Of a stretch of DNA of 51,913 bases, positions 25,685 to 34,028 are shown one piece after another. How positions within the stretch are numbered: the first letter of the stretch is position 1; each line of letters starts with the position of its first letter. The notes beneath the pieces were generated by a model. That model did not search any database. It worked only from the letters and a program-made list of their open reading frames with translations, and was not told the DNA's origin. Source of the DNA: CAWDLX01 sp046728155 (GTDB lineage Bacteria > Actinomycetota > Actinomycetes > Mycobacteriales > Micromonosporaceae); assembly GCA_046728155.1 (NCBI GenBank), contig JBKPDY010000026.1, positions 1 through 51,913 on the forward strand, given 5' to 3'. Position numbers and translations under genes: made by a program.

Positions 25685-26994
25685 CCGGACCTCTGGGACT
25701 GTCCCCATTGGATCTTCGGTAGCTCCACTTGGTTCGGATCGAGCAGTTCGGCCGACCGATGGTGCGGCCGGACGTAGAACTCCTCGGCCCACTGGACAAA
25801 CGCCTTCAGCTCGGCGCCGGCGTTGGCCAGCAACTCGGCGTGCACACCCAGCCAGGCGGCGAAGGCGACCCGCCCATGCATCTCGTGCCGGTGCGTTCCC
25901 ACCTCGGCCACCGCCGCCTTCCGGCCGATCATCGCCATGATGCCCTTGTCCCGGTAATGAAACGGCTCCCGGCCGGTGCCGTCGACATCGCCCAGGATGT
26001 TTCTGGCCGCCCATGCCCCCGACTGCTGCGCGACGCTGCCCAACTGCGGCAGGGCCTGCTCGTCGCCGTACGGGATGTTGGCAATGTCCCCCACGGCGAA
26101 TACATTCGGATGCCCTGAAACGCTGAGGTCCGGCCGCACGTCGATGCGGCCACCGCGGCCCTGCCCGAGGCCGGCACTGCCCGCGATCGGGGCCGCCATC
26201 TCGCCGCCGCCCCAGACCACGCAATGGGTCCGGATCGTGGTGCCGTCACCGAGCACGACATGGTCACCGGCGACCTCCTTGACGGAGGTGCCCAGCCGCA
26301 CCTCGACTCCACGGTGCTGCAGCTGCTTTGCCGCGTACAGGTGGGACTCGTCGGTGAACGGCGCCAGCAAAGAACGACCGACATCGACCAGGATGATGCG
26401 TTCCCCGGCCACGGCGAGGTGCGGATAGCGGTGTGGCATCACGTCATGAACGAGTTCGGCGAGCGAGCCGGAGATCTCGACCCCGGTGGCTCCGCCGCCC
26501 ACGACGACGAAGGTCAGCGCACCCTCCTCGACGAGCTCGGGCTTGGCCGCGGCATCGGCGAAGAGCTGGAGCACCCGCTCGCGCAGCCGCCGCGCGTCGG
26601 TCAGGCTGTACAGCGGGTATGCGAACTCACGGGCACCGGTCGTGTGGAAGAAGTTGGGCTGCGCACCGGCCGCCAGTACGAGGTAGTCCGTGGCGATGGT
26701 CGTGCCGTCGCCGAGGGTGACCGTGAGCGTGTCCGGGTCGGCCGCGACCACCGTGCCCTGCACGAGCTCGACGCTGCCCTGACCGCGGAACAGGTCGGTG
26801 TGGTCAAACGTCATGTCCCGGCCCGCCAGCTCCGCAGTGGCGACCTGGTAGAGCAGCGGCTGGAACTGGTGGTAGCCATTGAGATCGATCAGGGTCGCTC
26901 GGACGCGGTCCTCTTCAGCCAGCAGCCTCGTGCAGGCAACGCCGGCGAAGCCACCGCCAACAACGACGACATGCGTGCGGGAGGGCTCCTGCAT
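25681..26994 (-). CDS. ndh: Type II NADH dehydrogenase-like FAD oxidoreductase
   Basis: Single-subunit flavoprotein of 437 residues that passes electrons from NADH to quinone without pumping protons. The FAD-binding motif is VVVGGGFAGVACTRLL at the N-terminus and the NADH-binding motif is FVVVGGGATGVEISGSLAEL at about 165-185. The third conserved block is NVFAVGDIANIP. The C-terminus may bind the membrane surface. It overlaps cydA by ATGA. This coupling makes a minimal NADH-to-oxygen chain (Ndh, menaquinone, bd oxidase) from one message, suited to low oxygen or redox stress. Ndh is a family-level call; a sulfide:quinone or other NDH-2-like role is less likely. Confidence 0.88.
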   Translation of the reverse strand: MQEPSRTHVVVVGGGFAGVACTRLLAEEDRVRATLIDLNGYHQFQPLLYQVATAELAGRDMTFDHTDLFRGQGSVELVQGTVVAADPDTLTVTLGDGTTIATDYLVLAAGAQPNFFHTTGAREFAYPLYSLTDARRLRERVLQLFADAAAKPELVEEGALTFVVVGGGATGVEISGSLAELVHDVMPHRYPHLAVAGERIILVDVGRSLLAPFTDESHLYAAKQLQHRGVEVRLGTSVKEVAGDHVVLGDGTTIRTHCVVWGGGEMAAPIAGSAGLGQGRGGRIDVRPDLSVSGHPNVFAVGDIANIPYGDEQALPQLGSVAQQSGAWAARNILGDVDGTGREPFHYRDKGIMAMIGRKAAVAEVGTHRHEMHGRVAFAAWLGVHAELLANAGAELKAFVQWAEEFYVRPHHRSAELLDPNQVELPKIQWGQSQRSG

Positions 26995-27043
26995 GGCTCC
27001 ATGCTTGCCTGGGCCGCGCCTGGATGTGGCCGAAATGAGCTCG

Positions 27044-28338
27044 TCATCGACCGTGCGGGTCGACCGGACGAGTGAGCCAGGCGGTGAGCACGTGGGAGAC
27101 CACGACGGCCACGATCACCTCGGGCATGAACCGCAGGCCATTGCTTCCGAAGAGCACCGTCGCCAGGAGGACGGAGGTGAGCGGCAGCCGGAGCATGGCC
27201 ACGGCCATCGCCCCGATCCCTATTGCCGCCCCGGTCAGCATCGGCAGGCCGGGCAGATGTGAGAACGCGATGCCACCCGCCGCGCCGAGGAAGAGCGACG
27301 GAAACACTGGACCGCCGCGGAAGCAACCGAGGCAGATGAGGTACCCGGCGCTCTTCGCCGCGACTAGTCCGACCGGAGTCCAGACCCGTAGGTGCTGGCG
27401 TGGGTGAGCAGACCGGGAAGCCCACTCTGACCGGAGAAGAGCACGTCGTCGACCGAGTGGCCGCTCGCGGCCGCGTACCACACGGCGAGCCCACCCACCA
27501 CAAGGCCCGCGACCGGCCCGGTCGCGATGATGCGTGGCTGGGCCACCGCCGCAAACGCAAGCGACAACCGGTGGATCACCGTGCCGAGAACCGCCGCCGC
27601 CGCGCCGATGGCGAGCGCCCAGCCGAACCCGACCACCGTCGGCGAGCCCACCGCCGGCAGGCCGGGGACGGTGAGCGAGAAGGTGCCCTTCCCGGTCCAG
27701 CTCCCCAGCCCGATGAACACAAGAGCTCCGATGCCGGCGGCGAGCAGGCCCGGCACGAGCACCAGCCCGAGCATCGCTCCGCCCAGACCGGTCGCCTCCA
27801 TCAGAAGGAATGCGCCCAGCAGCGGGGAACCGAACAGCGCGCTGACGGCCGCGAAGCCTCCAGCCGCCCCGATGATAGCGACCGCCTGCGGCCGGGCCCG
27901 AGGATGCCGCACGGCCAGGGCGGCGAGTCCCCCGCCGAGAGCGATGAGCGGAGCCTCGGGGCCGAGCACGATACCCAGGCCCAACCCGGCGATGGCGGCG
28001 AGCGCGACGCCGGGAAGCTCGATCGCCGTGAACACGCCGCCGGTCTTGAGTCCCTCGGCGGGTATGTGCCCGCCGCGGCCGGGCAGGTACCGGATCGCGA
28101 GCGCGACCAGAATCCCGGCGACGGCGAGCACCGGCAGCGGCCACCACGTCGGCGGCGTCGAGAAGCCGAGGCCGTGCGGCAGATCGGTGAACACCCAGCC
28201 CTGCAGGTCGGCCACGAGGGCCAGGAACCAGTACGCCACGGCCGAAATGGGAATGCCGATCAGCGCGGCGAGCACGAGAATCGCCACGTAGCCGCGGCTT
28301 CGCAGCACAGTGGCTGGGTCGCCGGCCGTAGTGTCCAC
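27044..28338 (-). pseudogene. ClC-family chloride channel/antiporter with one frameshift
   Basis: The protein would be about 431 residues and complete but for one missing base. The first part, from a GTG at 28338, shows ClC helices and the gating motif LGPEAPLIALGGG, where the glutamate is kept. The last part, in another frame, has FRGGPVFPSLFLGAAGG, the anion-filter motif of the family. The change of frame falls at a run of three C (three G on the coding strand) at 27385-27387; one extra G would restore a continuous ClC sequence. It is thus either a recent null allele or a sequencing/assembly error. It lies 49 bp upstream of ndh on the same strand. Confidence 0.8.
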
Positions 28339-28424
28339 TTCAGACCGTCGTGTGTGGACGGGCGTCCGGGTGGTCGCGGCTCGCCACCAGCCGAGCGTAT
28401 CCGGGCGGACCGTAGCGCCGCGGT

Positions 28425-28524
28425 GAATTGCTGCGTTGTTCGGGGTGGCAAGCTCCCCGAATTGCTGCGTTGTTCGGGTCGCAAGCTCCCCGAATTGCTG
28501 CGTTGTTCGGGTCGCAAGCTCCCC
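28425..28524. repeat. Three tandem 33/34-bp repeats with hairpin potential
   Basis: Units at 28425-28458 (34 bp), 28459-28491 and 28492-28524 (33 bp each); the last two are identical. Each shares GAATTGCTGCGTTGTTCGGG and a GCAAGCTCCCC tail. Across unit joins, CCCGAA and TTCGGG form 6-bp stems around an 11-base loop. The array lies in the 297-bp gap between the divergent ClC gene and the 292-residue protein gene. Nothing else distinctive is visible in that gap. Confidence 0.9.
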
Positions 28525-28635
28525 GAATCCGGAAGCCGGGGTACCCCCCGACCAAAGGTGGCCAAAACGCGCGAGCAGACCGGCCAACTCGACTACCGTT
28601 TCTGGTGAGGTGTAGCGCGGGGCGGGGGGCCTTCG

Positions 28636-29514
28636 ATGACCATCGGTGCTGGCGACCAGGGTGCGACACCCGCGTCCGGCTGGGCGGACGACGCGGAATT
28701 CACCGGCTGGGCGGGTTGGCCGGCCGAGGCCGGCGAGAATGTGCCGGCTGCCGGAACGGCTGCCGGACCAGGCCAGCCAGGCCCGGGCGACGCCGCGCAG
28801 AGCCAACGGGCCGGAGCACGGGCGGATCAGGCCGCGCATCCCGCCCGGCTCGCCCTGGGCGTGGCGTTGCTCGCCGCGGACCGGCTGCGCTCCGGCGCCC
28901 CCAGCGACACGTTCGTCGTCGGTGTCGGCCTGGCTCAGCAGACCGTCGCCGAGATGCGCGGGCTCGCTCGCCGGGCACTGGGTCCGCCGAGCCGGGCGGC
29001 GTCGCGGACGCTGGACTGGGCCTCGAAACGAACCGGCGTCAGTGCCAACAGTGGGCTTGCCGGCCGGACCCGGGCCCACGTCTCGCGGCTGCTCGTCAAC
29101 GCCCGCGACGCCGGCCGCGCCACGATCGCAGCGGGACGGGAGGACGCCGCCACGTTCGTACGGTCGAGTGTGGCCGACGGGATGGCGTGGGCAGAGACGC
29201 AGGCCGTCCCGCGCATCGTCGACAGCCTCGTCCCGCACCTGGTCGACTCGGTGGTGCCGCGTCTGCTCGACGGGGTCATGCCCGAGATCCGGGCCACGGT
29301 CCTGCCCGCAGTCGTCGACGACCTGACCAACGATCCCCGCGTCCGGGAACTGGTGATGGAACAGAGCCGCGGCGTGATCGGCGAGGCGGCCCAGCACGTG
29401 CGGTCGGCCACCGCGAGCGCCGACAGCCGCGTCGAAAACGTGTTCCGGCGCCTCATCGGAGCCGGACCGGAGCCGCCGTCGGAAGGCGCGCCCGCCGCCC
29501 CGCACGACGGGTAG
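28636..29514 (+). CDS. Uncharacterised actinobacterial protein
   Basis: Soluble-looking protein of 292 residues without signal peptide or clear membrane helix. The first 60 residues are Gly/Ala/Pro-rich and probably disordered. A helical region follows (RLALGVALLAADRLRSG, then GLAQQTVAEMRGLARRALG), and the C-terminal half contains a Val/Pro-rich run that repeats itself: VDSLVPHLVDSVVPRLLDGV and VMPEIRATVLPAVVDDL. A purine-rich GCGGGGCGGGGGG site precedes the ATG. It stops 3 bp before the RDD gene, so the two form an operon and may work together at the membrane. No function can be assigned. Confidence 0.8.
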   Translation: MTIGAGDQGATPASGWADDAEFTGWAGWPAEAGENVPAAGTAAGPGQPGPGDAAQSQRAGARADQAAHPARLALGVALLAADRLRSGAPSDTFVVGVGLAQQTVAEMRGLARRALGPPSRAASRTLDWASKRTGVSANSGLAGRTRAHVSRLLVNARDAGRATIAAGREDAATFVRSSVADGMAWAETQAVPRIVDSLVPHLVDSVVPRLLDGVMPEIRATVLPAVVDDLTNDPRVRELVMEQSRGVIGEAAQHVRSATASADSRVENVFRRLIGAGPEPPSEGAPAAPHDG

Positions 29515-29517
29515 GCC

Positions 29518-29997
29518 GTGAATCCGTCGCCAGCCCCGCGCGATTCGTACGCCGGGCTGGTCTCCCGTTCGGGTGCTCTGCTGGTCGATGTGCTCGTACT
29601 GATCGTCGCAACACTCGCCGTCGGCGACCTGCCGGTCCTCGCTTGGGAGCAGATCATCTCGCCGCACGCCCCGCGCTGGTTCTCGACCGCCGCATACGTC
29701 GCGGCGGCGGTGTTGCCGTGGGTCTACTTCACCTCGTTCTGGTGGCTCACCGGGCAGACGGTCGGGGACCTCGTCACCGGGGTCGTCGTACAACACGTCG
29801 ACGGCGGCGGTCTCTCCTTCCCACATGCGGCGATCCGGGCGTTGGGCTGCCTGGTGTTGGCTCCGTTGTGGTTGGTCGGCCTGCTCTGGGTGGTGTGGGA
29901 CCGCCGCCGGATGGCCTGGCACGACCACGTGTTCCGGACCGCCGTCCGCTACGTCGGGACGGGACCCCGCAGCGGAGCCGGACGGCTGGCGGCGTAG
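29518..29997 (+). CDS. RDD-family membrane protein
   Basis: Small integral membrane protein of 159 residues starting at GTG. The RDD domain has the early SRSGALLVDVLVLIVATLAV segment, here with the family's first Arg and Asp kept, then WVYFTSFWWLTGQTVGDLVT and a final helix ending in the RRMAWHDH motif. About three to four helices are expected. RDD proteins are thought to transport or support small molecules or ions, but the role of this subset is unknown. It follows the 292-residue gene by 3 bp and precedes ybaB by 82 bp. Confidence 0.9.
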   Translation: MNPSPAPRDSYAGLVSRSGALLVDVLVLIVATLAVGDLPVLAWEQIISPHAPRWFSTAAYVAAAVLPWVYFTSFWWLTGQTVGDLVTGVVVQHVDGGGLSFPHAAIRALGCLVLAPLWLVGLLWVVWDRRRMAWHDHVFRTAVRYVGTGPRSGAGRLAA

Positions 29998-30079
29998 CGG
30001 CTCGGGCTAGTCTTGCCGGGTGACGCCGGTCCGGTCGGGGACGCCGGGCCGGTCGGGCGAACGATCGAGGGAGTACGCC

Positions 30080-30424
30080 GTGAGGCCAGGCGGACAGCCC
30101 AACCTGCAGCAGCTCATGAAGCAGGCTCAGAAGATGCAGCAGCAGCTCGCCCAGGCGCAGGCGGAGCTGGCCGAGACCGAGGTGACCGGAACCGCCGGCG
30201 GTTCGCTGGTCACGATCACGGCTTCCGGGTCGGGCGAGTTCCGGTCGGTGCGGATCGATCCGTCGGCGGTCGACCCCTCTGATGTGGAAACGCTGGAGGA
30301 CCTCGTCCTCGCCGCGATGCATAACGTCTCGGAAGCGGTCCGCGAACTGACCGAAGAGAAGATGGGCCCGATCAGTGGTGGCATGGGCGGCCTCGGCGGC
30401 GGCCTTGGCCTACCGGGCTTGTAG
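30080..30424 (+). CDS. ybaB: YbaB/EbfC-family nucleoid-associated protein
   Basis: Small dimeric DNA-binding protein of 114 residues. It shows the family helix NLQQLMKQAQKMQQQLAQAQ, the core strands VTGTAGGSLVTITASGSGEF and a glycine-rich tail (GGMGGLGGGLGLPGL). The GTG at 30080 is chosen because a CGAGGGAG site lies 8 bases upstream and it gives the standard short N-terminus. It sits 3 bp before recR, the conserved ybaB-recR pair seen in most bacteria; a role in recombination or nucleoid organisation is usually proposed. Confidence 0.95.
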   Translation: MRPGGQPNLQQLMKQAQKMQQQLAQAQAELAETEVTGTAGGSLVTITASGSGEFRSVRIDPSAVDPSDVETLEDLVLAAMHNVSEAVRELTEEKMGPISGGMGGLGGGLGLPGL

Positions 30425-30427
30425 CCC

Positions 30428-31021
30428 ATGTACGAGGGCGCGATCCAGGACCTCATCGACGAGTTGGGCCGGCTGCCCGGCATCGGACCCAAGAGCGCGC
30501 AGCGGTTGGCCTTCTACATCCTGCAGGCCGACGCGGCAGATGTTGGGCGACTGGCCGGCGCTCTCCAGCGCGTCAAGGACACGGTGCGCTTCTGCGCTAC
30601 CTGCTTCAATGTCGCCGAGTCCGAGCAGTGCCGGATCTGCCGCGATCCACGACGCACCGACGAGATCATCTGTGTGGTCGAGGAGCCGAAGGACGTGGTG
30701 GCGATCGAACGGACGGGTGAGTTCCGCGGCCGATACCACGTGCTCGGCGGCGCCATCAATCCGCTCGAGGGAATCGGACCCGACAGCCTGCACATCCGGG
30801 AGTTGATGGTCCGGCTCGGGGATGGGACGGTCAAGGAGCTCATCCTGGCGACCGACCCCAACACCGAAGGCGAAGCGACGGCGACCTACATCGCCCTGCT
30901 GGTCAAGCCCATGGGGCTCACCGTTACCCGTCTTGCCAGTGGACTGCCCGTCGGTGGGGATCTCGAGTACGCCGACGAGATCACGCTCGGCAGGGCATTC
31001 GAGGGCCGCCGCGCCGTCTGA
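30428..31021 (+). CDS. recR: Recombination mediator RecR
   Basis: RecFOR-pathway protein of 197 residues that helps load RecA at gaps. It has the N-terminal helix-hairpin-helix LGRLPGIGPKSAQRLAFYIL, a zinc finger with Cys57, Cys60, Cys69 and Cys72 (CATCFNVAES, then CRIC), and a Toprim domain with EEPKDVVAIE and ILATDPNTEGEATA. Length and order are standard. It is coupled to ybaB with a 3-bp gap. The 255 bp downstream hold no gene that I can recognise. Confidence 0.97.
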   Translation: MYEGAIQDLIDELGRLPGIGPKSAQRLAFYILQADAADVGRLAGALQRVKDTVRFCATCFNVAESEQCRICRDPRRTDEIICVVEEPKDVVAIERTGEFRGRYHVLGGAINPLEGIGPDSLHIRELMVRLGDGTVKELILATDPNTEGEATATYIALLVKPMGLTVTRLASGLPVGGDLEYADEITLGRAFEGRRAV

Positions 31022-31276
31022 CGGTCGGATGCCGTTCCCGTTGCTCACGGTCGGGGAATGTTCTTCGGCATTTTGGTTTCCGCGACCGCCGCCGAGGTCG
31101 GCGTGTTCGCCGGCCGACTCGCCGGAGTTCCGGGTGTCGCGTCGGTTCTACCACCGCGTGTCGCGGCTACGGCCGTACCGTCGACATTCCGGTGTGTCGG
31201 CGGCCCCGATCGGTTCTAATCGAGGAGTCCGGGCAAGCCTGAGCGACGGTGACGCCCGGCCGGTAACGTCGGACGC

Positions 31277-31840
31277 ATGGCCCCTGCCCGGCCTGGATTG
31301 GTTGGCAGCGCACTGGGCAGTCTCGCCATCGTGGCCCTCGTCGCGTTCATCGCCATCGGCCTTCCCCTTGTGGATCACTCGATTCCCGCCGGTCGCAACC
31401 TCACGGCGGGCGCGCGGTTCTCGGTCGGGGCCGGGGTCAGCCTCATCCCGCCCGGCAACTCGACTCTCGACGTAAGCCAGACCCGGCCCGGCTCGACGCA
31501 CGGTACGGCTCTGTTCGTGCTCGGGGCGGTCCGGTACGCGGTCGTGGTGGACCCATACCGTGGAACCCTGGCTGCGGCGACCGCCCGGCTGCGTGGGCAG
31601 ATCACCGAACGCAGCGGCTACCAGGTGACTGCCGGTGACCGTCCCATCCGTACGAACGCAGGCGTCGCCGGGCGCGCGGGCGGGTACGACTCGCCCGGCC
31701 GTACCGGTCGGTACGCCGTCTTCGTCTCGGGTGCCCGAGCCGTCGAGCTGACCTCGAGCGGACCCGACAACGACCTGAGGGCCGCTCTGCCCGCCGTGGA
31801 GGCGAGCGTGCGTACGGTCGCGTTCGCGCACCGGTCGTGA
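31277..31840 (+). CDS. Single-pass membrane protein coupled to PrsW
   Basis: Protein of 187 residues with one N-terminal helix (LGSLAIVALVAFIAIGLPLV) and an outer domain of about 150 residues. It has no lipobox and no known catalytic motif. The outer domain includes LFVLGAVRYAVVVDPYRGTL and a C-terminal YAVFVSGARAVELTSSG strand pair. Its stop overlaps the GTG start of the PrsW-like protease gene by GTGA, so the two are translationally coupled. It could be a substrate or partner of that protease; a single-pass topology fits an anti-sigma-like or sensor substrate. That is inference, and no homologue is recognised. Confidence 0.75.
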   Translation: MAPARPGLVGSALGSLAIVALVAFIAIGLPLVDHSIPAGRNLTAGARFSVGAGVSLIPPGNSTLDVSQTRPGSTHGTALFVLGAVRYAVVVDPYRGTLAAATARLRGQITERSGYQVTAGDRPIRTNAGVAGRAGGYDSPGRTGRYAVFVSGARAVELTSSGPDNDLRAALPAVEASVRTVAFAHRS

Positions 31841-33141
31841 CGGCTCCCCGACGCGTCGCCCCGGTGCAGGTCAGTTCGGGGCGGGCGCGTGCCCTGCGGA
31901 CCCTGCCCGCGTGGATCATGCTGGCGGTTCTGTTCGGTGCCGGTGTCTGGCGGCTGATCCCGATCGTGCGTCAGTCGTTCGCCATGTATCCGACGGCCTC
32001 CACCGTGGCGATCGTGCTGTTCGGGCTCTACGCCGTACCATTCGTTCTGCTCCTCCGAGCGATCGACTACCTGAAGCGCCAACCCGCGCTGCTCCGGCTT
32101 GCCGCGTTCGCCTGGGGCGGCGTTGTCGCGACCTCGGCCGCCATCGTCGGCGGTTCGGCCCTGCAGGACGTGCTGGCCAAGACGGTCTCGCCCGGTTTCG
32201 CCGCGCAGTGGGGCCCGTCCGTCGGAGCCGCCGGGTTGGAGGAGGTGCTGAAGCTGCTCGGCGTACTGGCCATCGCACTGGCCGCGCCCCGCGCGTTGAC
32301 GAGCGTCGTCGACGGCTTCGTCTATGGGGCTCTGGTCGGTCTGGGCTTCCAGGTCATCGAGGACGTCCTGTTCGCGGTGAATGCCGTCGCGCTCAACGGT
32401 GCGGGCGACGTCGCGGGTCCGGTGGTCGTGACGTTCGTGCTGCGAGGGTTCGTCGGCGGACTGTGGAGCCACACGCTCTTCACTGCGCTCGCGGGCGCGG
32501 CGGTCGCGTACACACTTGGTCGCACGGAACGCTCCGGAACTGCACGCGCCGTCATCGCGGTGGCGCTCTTCGCGGCCGCGTGGGGGTCCCATTTCATGTG
32601 GAACTCGCCGTGGCTCTCAGACGGGTTCGGCTACGGGCCGCTCGGTGGCTTGGCCGCCGTGATCGTCAAGGGCATCCCGGCCCTCGTCGTGGCCGTTCTC
32701 TTGATAGTCGCTGCCGAGCGGCGGGAGGCCGACTACTACTCAGCCCTGCTCGCGGGACTGGCTGACCCCCGGATCGCCACAGCGGAGGAGATCCGGGCAT
32801 TGGTCTCGCCACGGCGCCGGCTCGGCGCTCGCCGCCAGGCGCGGTCGCGGCTCGGCCTGGCCGGCGGTCACGCGGTTCGGAGGTTGCAGCGGGCGCAGGC
32901 GCTGCTCGCGGTCGCGCTCGCCCGCGACCCGTCCCGGCAGCGCGGAACCGAGGTGCTGCGGCGCCGCCGGGATGTGCTCGGCAGTCGGCACCGCCTGGTC
33001 GCGCTCGCACTTGCGGGCAGCCCGGGCAACCGCCGTGCCGCCGTTGTCGCCGCCTCCGGGGTGATCGCGGCCGAAACCCTCGCGGTGGCCATCGTGGTCG
33101 CCGGCATCGGGCTCGCGATTCAACTGCTTGGTGGTGCGTGA
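31837..33141 (+). CDS. PrsW-family intramembrane metalloprotease
   Basis: Polytopic membrane protein of 434 residues. The PrsW motifs are all visible: EEVLK at 135-139, the second acidic motif IEDVLF with Glu175/Asp176, Arg203 in VLRGFVGGLWSH with His212, and His252 in WGSHFMWNSPW. PrsW cleaves membrane anti-sigma factors such as RsiW in Bacillus. A cytosolic C-terminal tail of about 150 residues, rich in Arg and Ala, goes beyond the minimal protease. The start GTG overlaps the stop of the single-pass membrane protein upstream. No sigma factor gene is adjacent. Confidence 0.9.
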   Translation: MTAPRRVAPVQVSSGRARALRTLPAWIMLAVLFGAGVWRLIPIVRQSFAMYPTASTVAIVLFGLYAVPFVLLLRAIDYLKRQPALLRLAAFAWGGVVATSAAIVGGSALQDVLAKTVSPGFAAQWGPSVGAAGLEEVLKLLGVLAIALAAPRALTSVVDGFVYGALVGLGFQVIEDVLFAVNAVALNGAGDVAGPVVVTFVLRGFVGGLWSHTLFTALAGAAVAYTLGRTERSGTARAVIAVALFAAAWGSHFMWNSPWLSDGFGYGPLGGLAAVIVKGIPALVVAVLLIVAAERREADYYSALLAGLADPRIATAEEIRALVSPRRRLGARRQARSRLGLAGGHAVRRLQRAQALLAVALARDPSRQRGTEVLRRRRDVLGSRHRLVALALAGSPGNRRAAVVAASGVIAAETLAVAIVVAGIGLAIQLLGGA

Positions 33142-33179
33142 CTGCGGTGGCGCGTGACCTGCGGGGATCATGCGCGGGA

Positions 33180-33422
33180 TCAGGACAGCGGCACGCCGCC
33201 GTCGCCCTTGACGACCTGGTCGGGCTGGCCGTCCTCATCGATGTCGGAGATGGTGAGGTCGACCTGGCCGTCGCCGTCGTGGTCGAACTGGAACAGATCG
33301 GCCTTGCCGTCGCCGTCGGTGTCGACCACCCACAGGTCGGGCTTACCGTCGTTGTTGGTGTCCGCGACGATCAGCTCGTGCCGTTCATCGCCTCGGGTCT
33401 CCACGGTCTCGTTGTCGCTCAT
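33180..33422 (-). CDS. Small four-loop calcium-binding-type repeat protein
   Basis: Protein of 80 residues built almost wholly of four acidic loops spaced exactly 13 residues apart: DTNNDGKPD at 21, DTDGDGKAD at 34, DHDGDGQVD at 47 and DIDEDGQPD at 60. The DxDxDGxxD pattern is that of EF-hand/dockerin, thrombospondin type 3 and some FG-GAP calcium loops. There is no signal peptide or membrane helix, so it is likely cytosolic. The ATG at 33422 is chosen because the upstream frame lacks this composition; AGAGAGGTGG just before it is a good ribosome binding site. It is divergent from the thioesterase gene. Metal binding is predicted from the motif, not shown. Confidence 0.85.
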   Translation of the reverse strand: MSDNETVETRGDERHELIVADTNNDGKPDLWVVDTDGDGKADLFQFDHDGDGQVDLTISDIDEDGQPDQVVKGDGGVPLS

Positions 33423-33554
33423 GAACCACCTCTCTGCGAAACAGTAACCTGCACACCGTAGGGCTCGGCGGCCCCGATGGCGACTCCCCGGTTCGGCACC
33501 CGCGTGTTGTGATCGTGGTCGCAGCCCGACCGCACGCCGTGTCACCGCTGTAAC

Positions 33555-33995
33555 GTGCCGGTAATGGTGGATGTGAACCTTGAGCACGTGGCAGATCCGC
33601 CCGAGGTACAGGCCGTTGGAACGCTGCTGGAACGGATGGGGATCACCGTCCTGGAGGCGTCGCCACGGCGAGTCGTGGGGAGCATGCCGGTAGAGGGCAA
33701 TACCCAGCCGTTCGGCCTGCTCCACGGTGGTGCCTCGTGTGTCATCGCCGAGACGCTCGGCTCCTTTGGAGCGACGCTGCACGCCCAGGAGCGCTTCGGC
33801 GGGTACGCCGTCGGCATGGAGATCTCGGCGACGCACCATCGCGGGGTCCGCTCCGGCCTGGTTACCGCGGTCGCGACCGCCATTCATCTCGGCGCCCAGG
33901 TGGCCACCTACGAGGTCGTCATCACAGATGAGGCGGATCGAAGGGTCTGTACGGCCCGGTTGACCTGTCTGCTGCAGCGGCCGCGTACGTCGTGA
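33555..33995 (+). CDS. Hotdog-fold thioesterase (PaaI type)
   Basis: Cytosolic acyl-CoA thioesterase-like protein of 146 residues. The active-site segment GLLHGGASCVIAETLGSFGA contains the HGG motif and the catalytic acid as glutamate, as in the menI/paaI group. The second strand block is GMEISATHHRGVRSG. It might hydrolyse DHNA-CoA (menaquinone) or phenylacetyl-CoA-type substrates; the sequence does not decide. A start at 33564 (ATG) is equally possible, because neither start has a convincing ribosome binding site. Confidence 0.88.
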   Translation: MPVMVDVNLEHVADPPEVQAVGTLLERMGITVLEASPRRVVGSMPVEGNTQPFGLLHGGASCVIAETLGSFGATLHAQERFGGYAVGMEISATHHRGVRSGLVTAVATAIHLGAQVATYEVVITDEADRRVCTARLTCLLQRPRTS

Positions 33996-34028
33996 CGGGT
34001 TTGCGCCGCACCAATACGCTTGCCCAAC

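Noticed and set aside
24288..25799. Open frame that extends cydB upstream to over 800 residues
   Set aside because: The added part is antisense to cydA and has the Arg/Pro/Gly-rich look of a shadow frame; cydB starts naturally at 24287.
28425..28524. Possible CRISPR array
   Set aside because: The units are directly adjacent without unique spacers, there are only three, and no cas gene is in the window.
28339..29928. Open frame that extends the ClC gene upstream by 530 residues
   Set aside because: It runs antisense through the 292-residue and RDD genes, and the sequence upstream of 28338 lacks ClC or other domain similarity.
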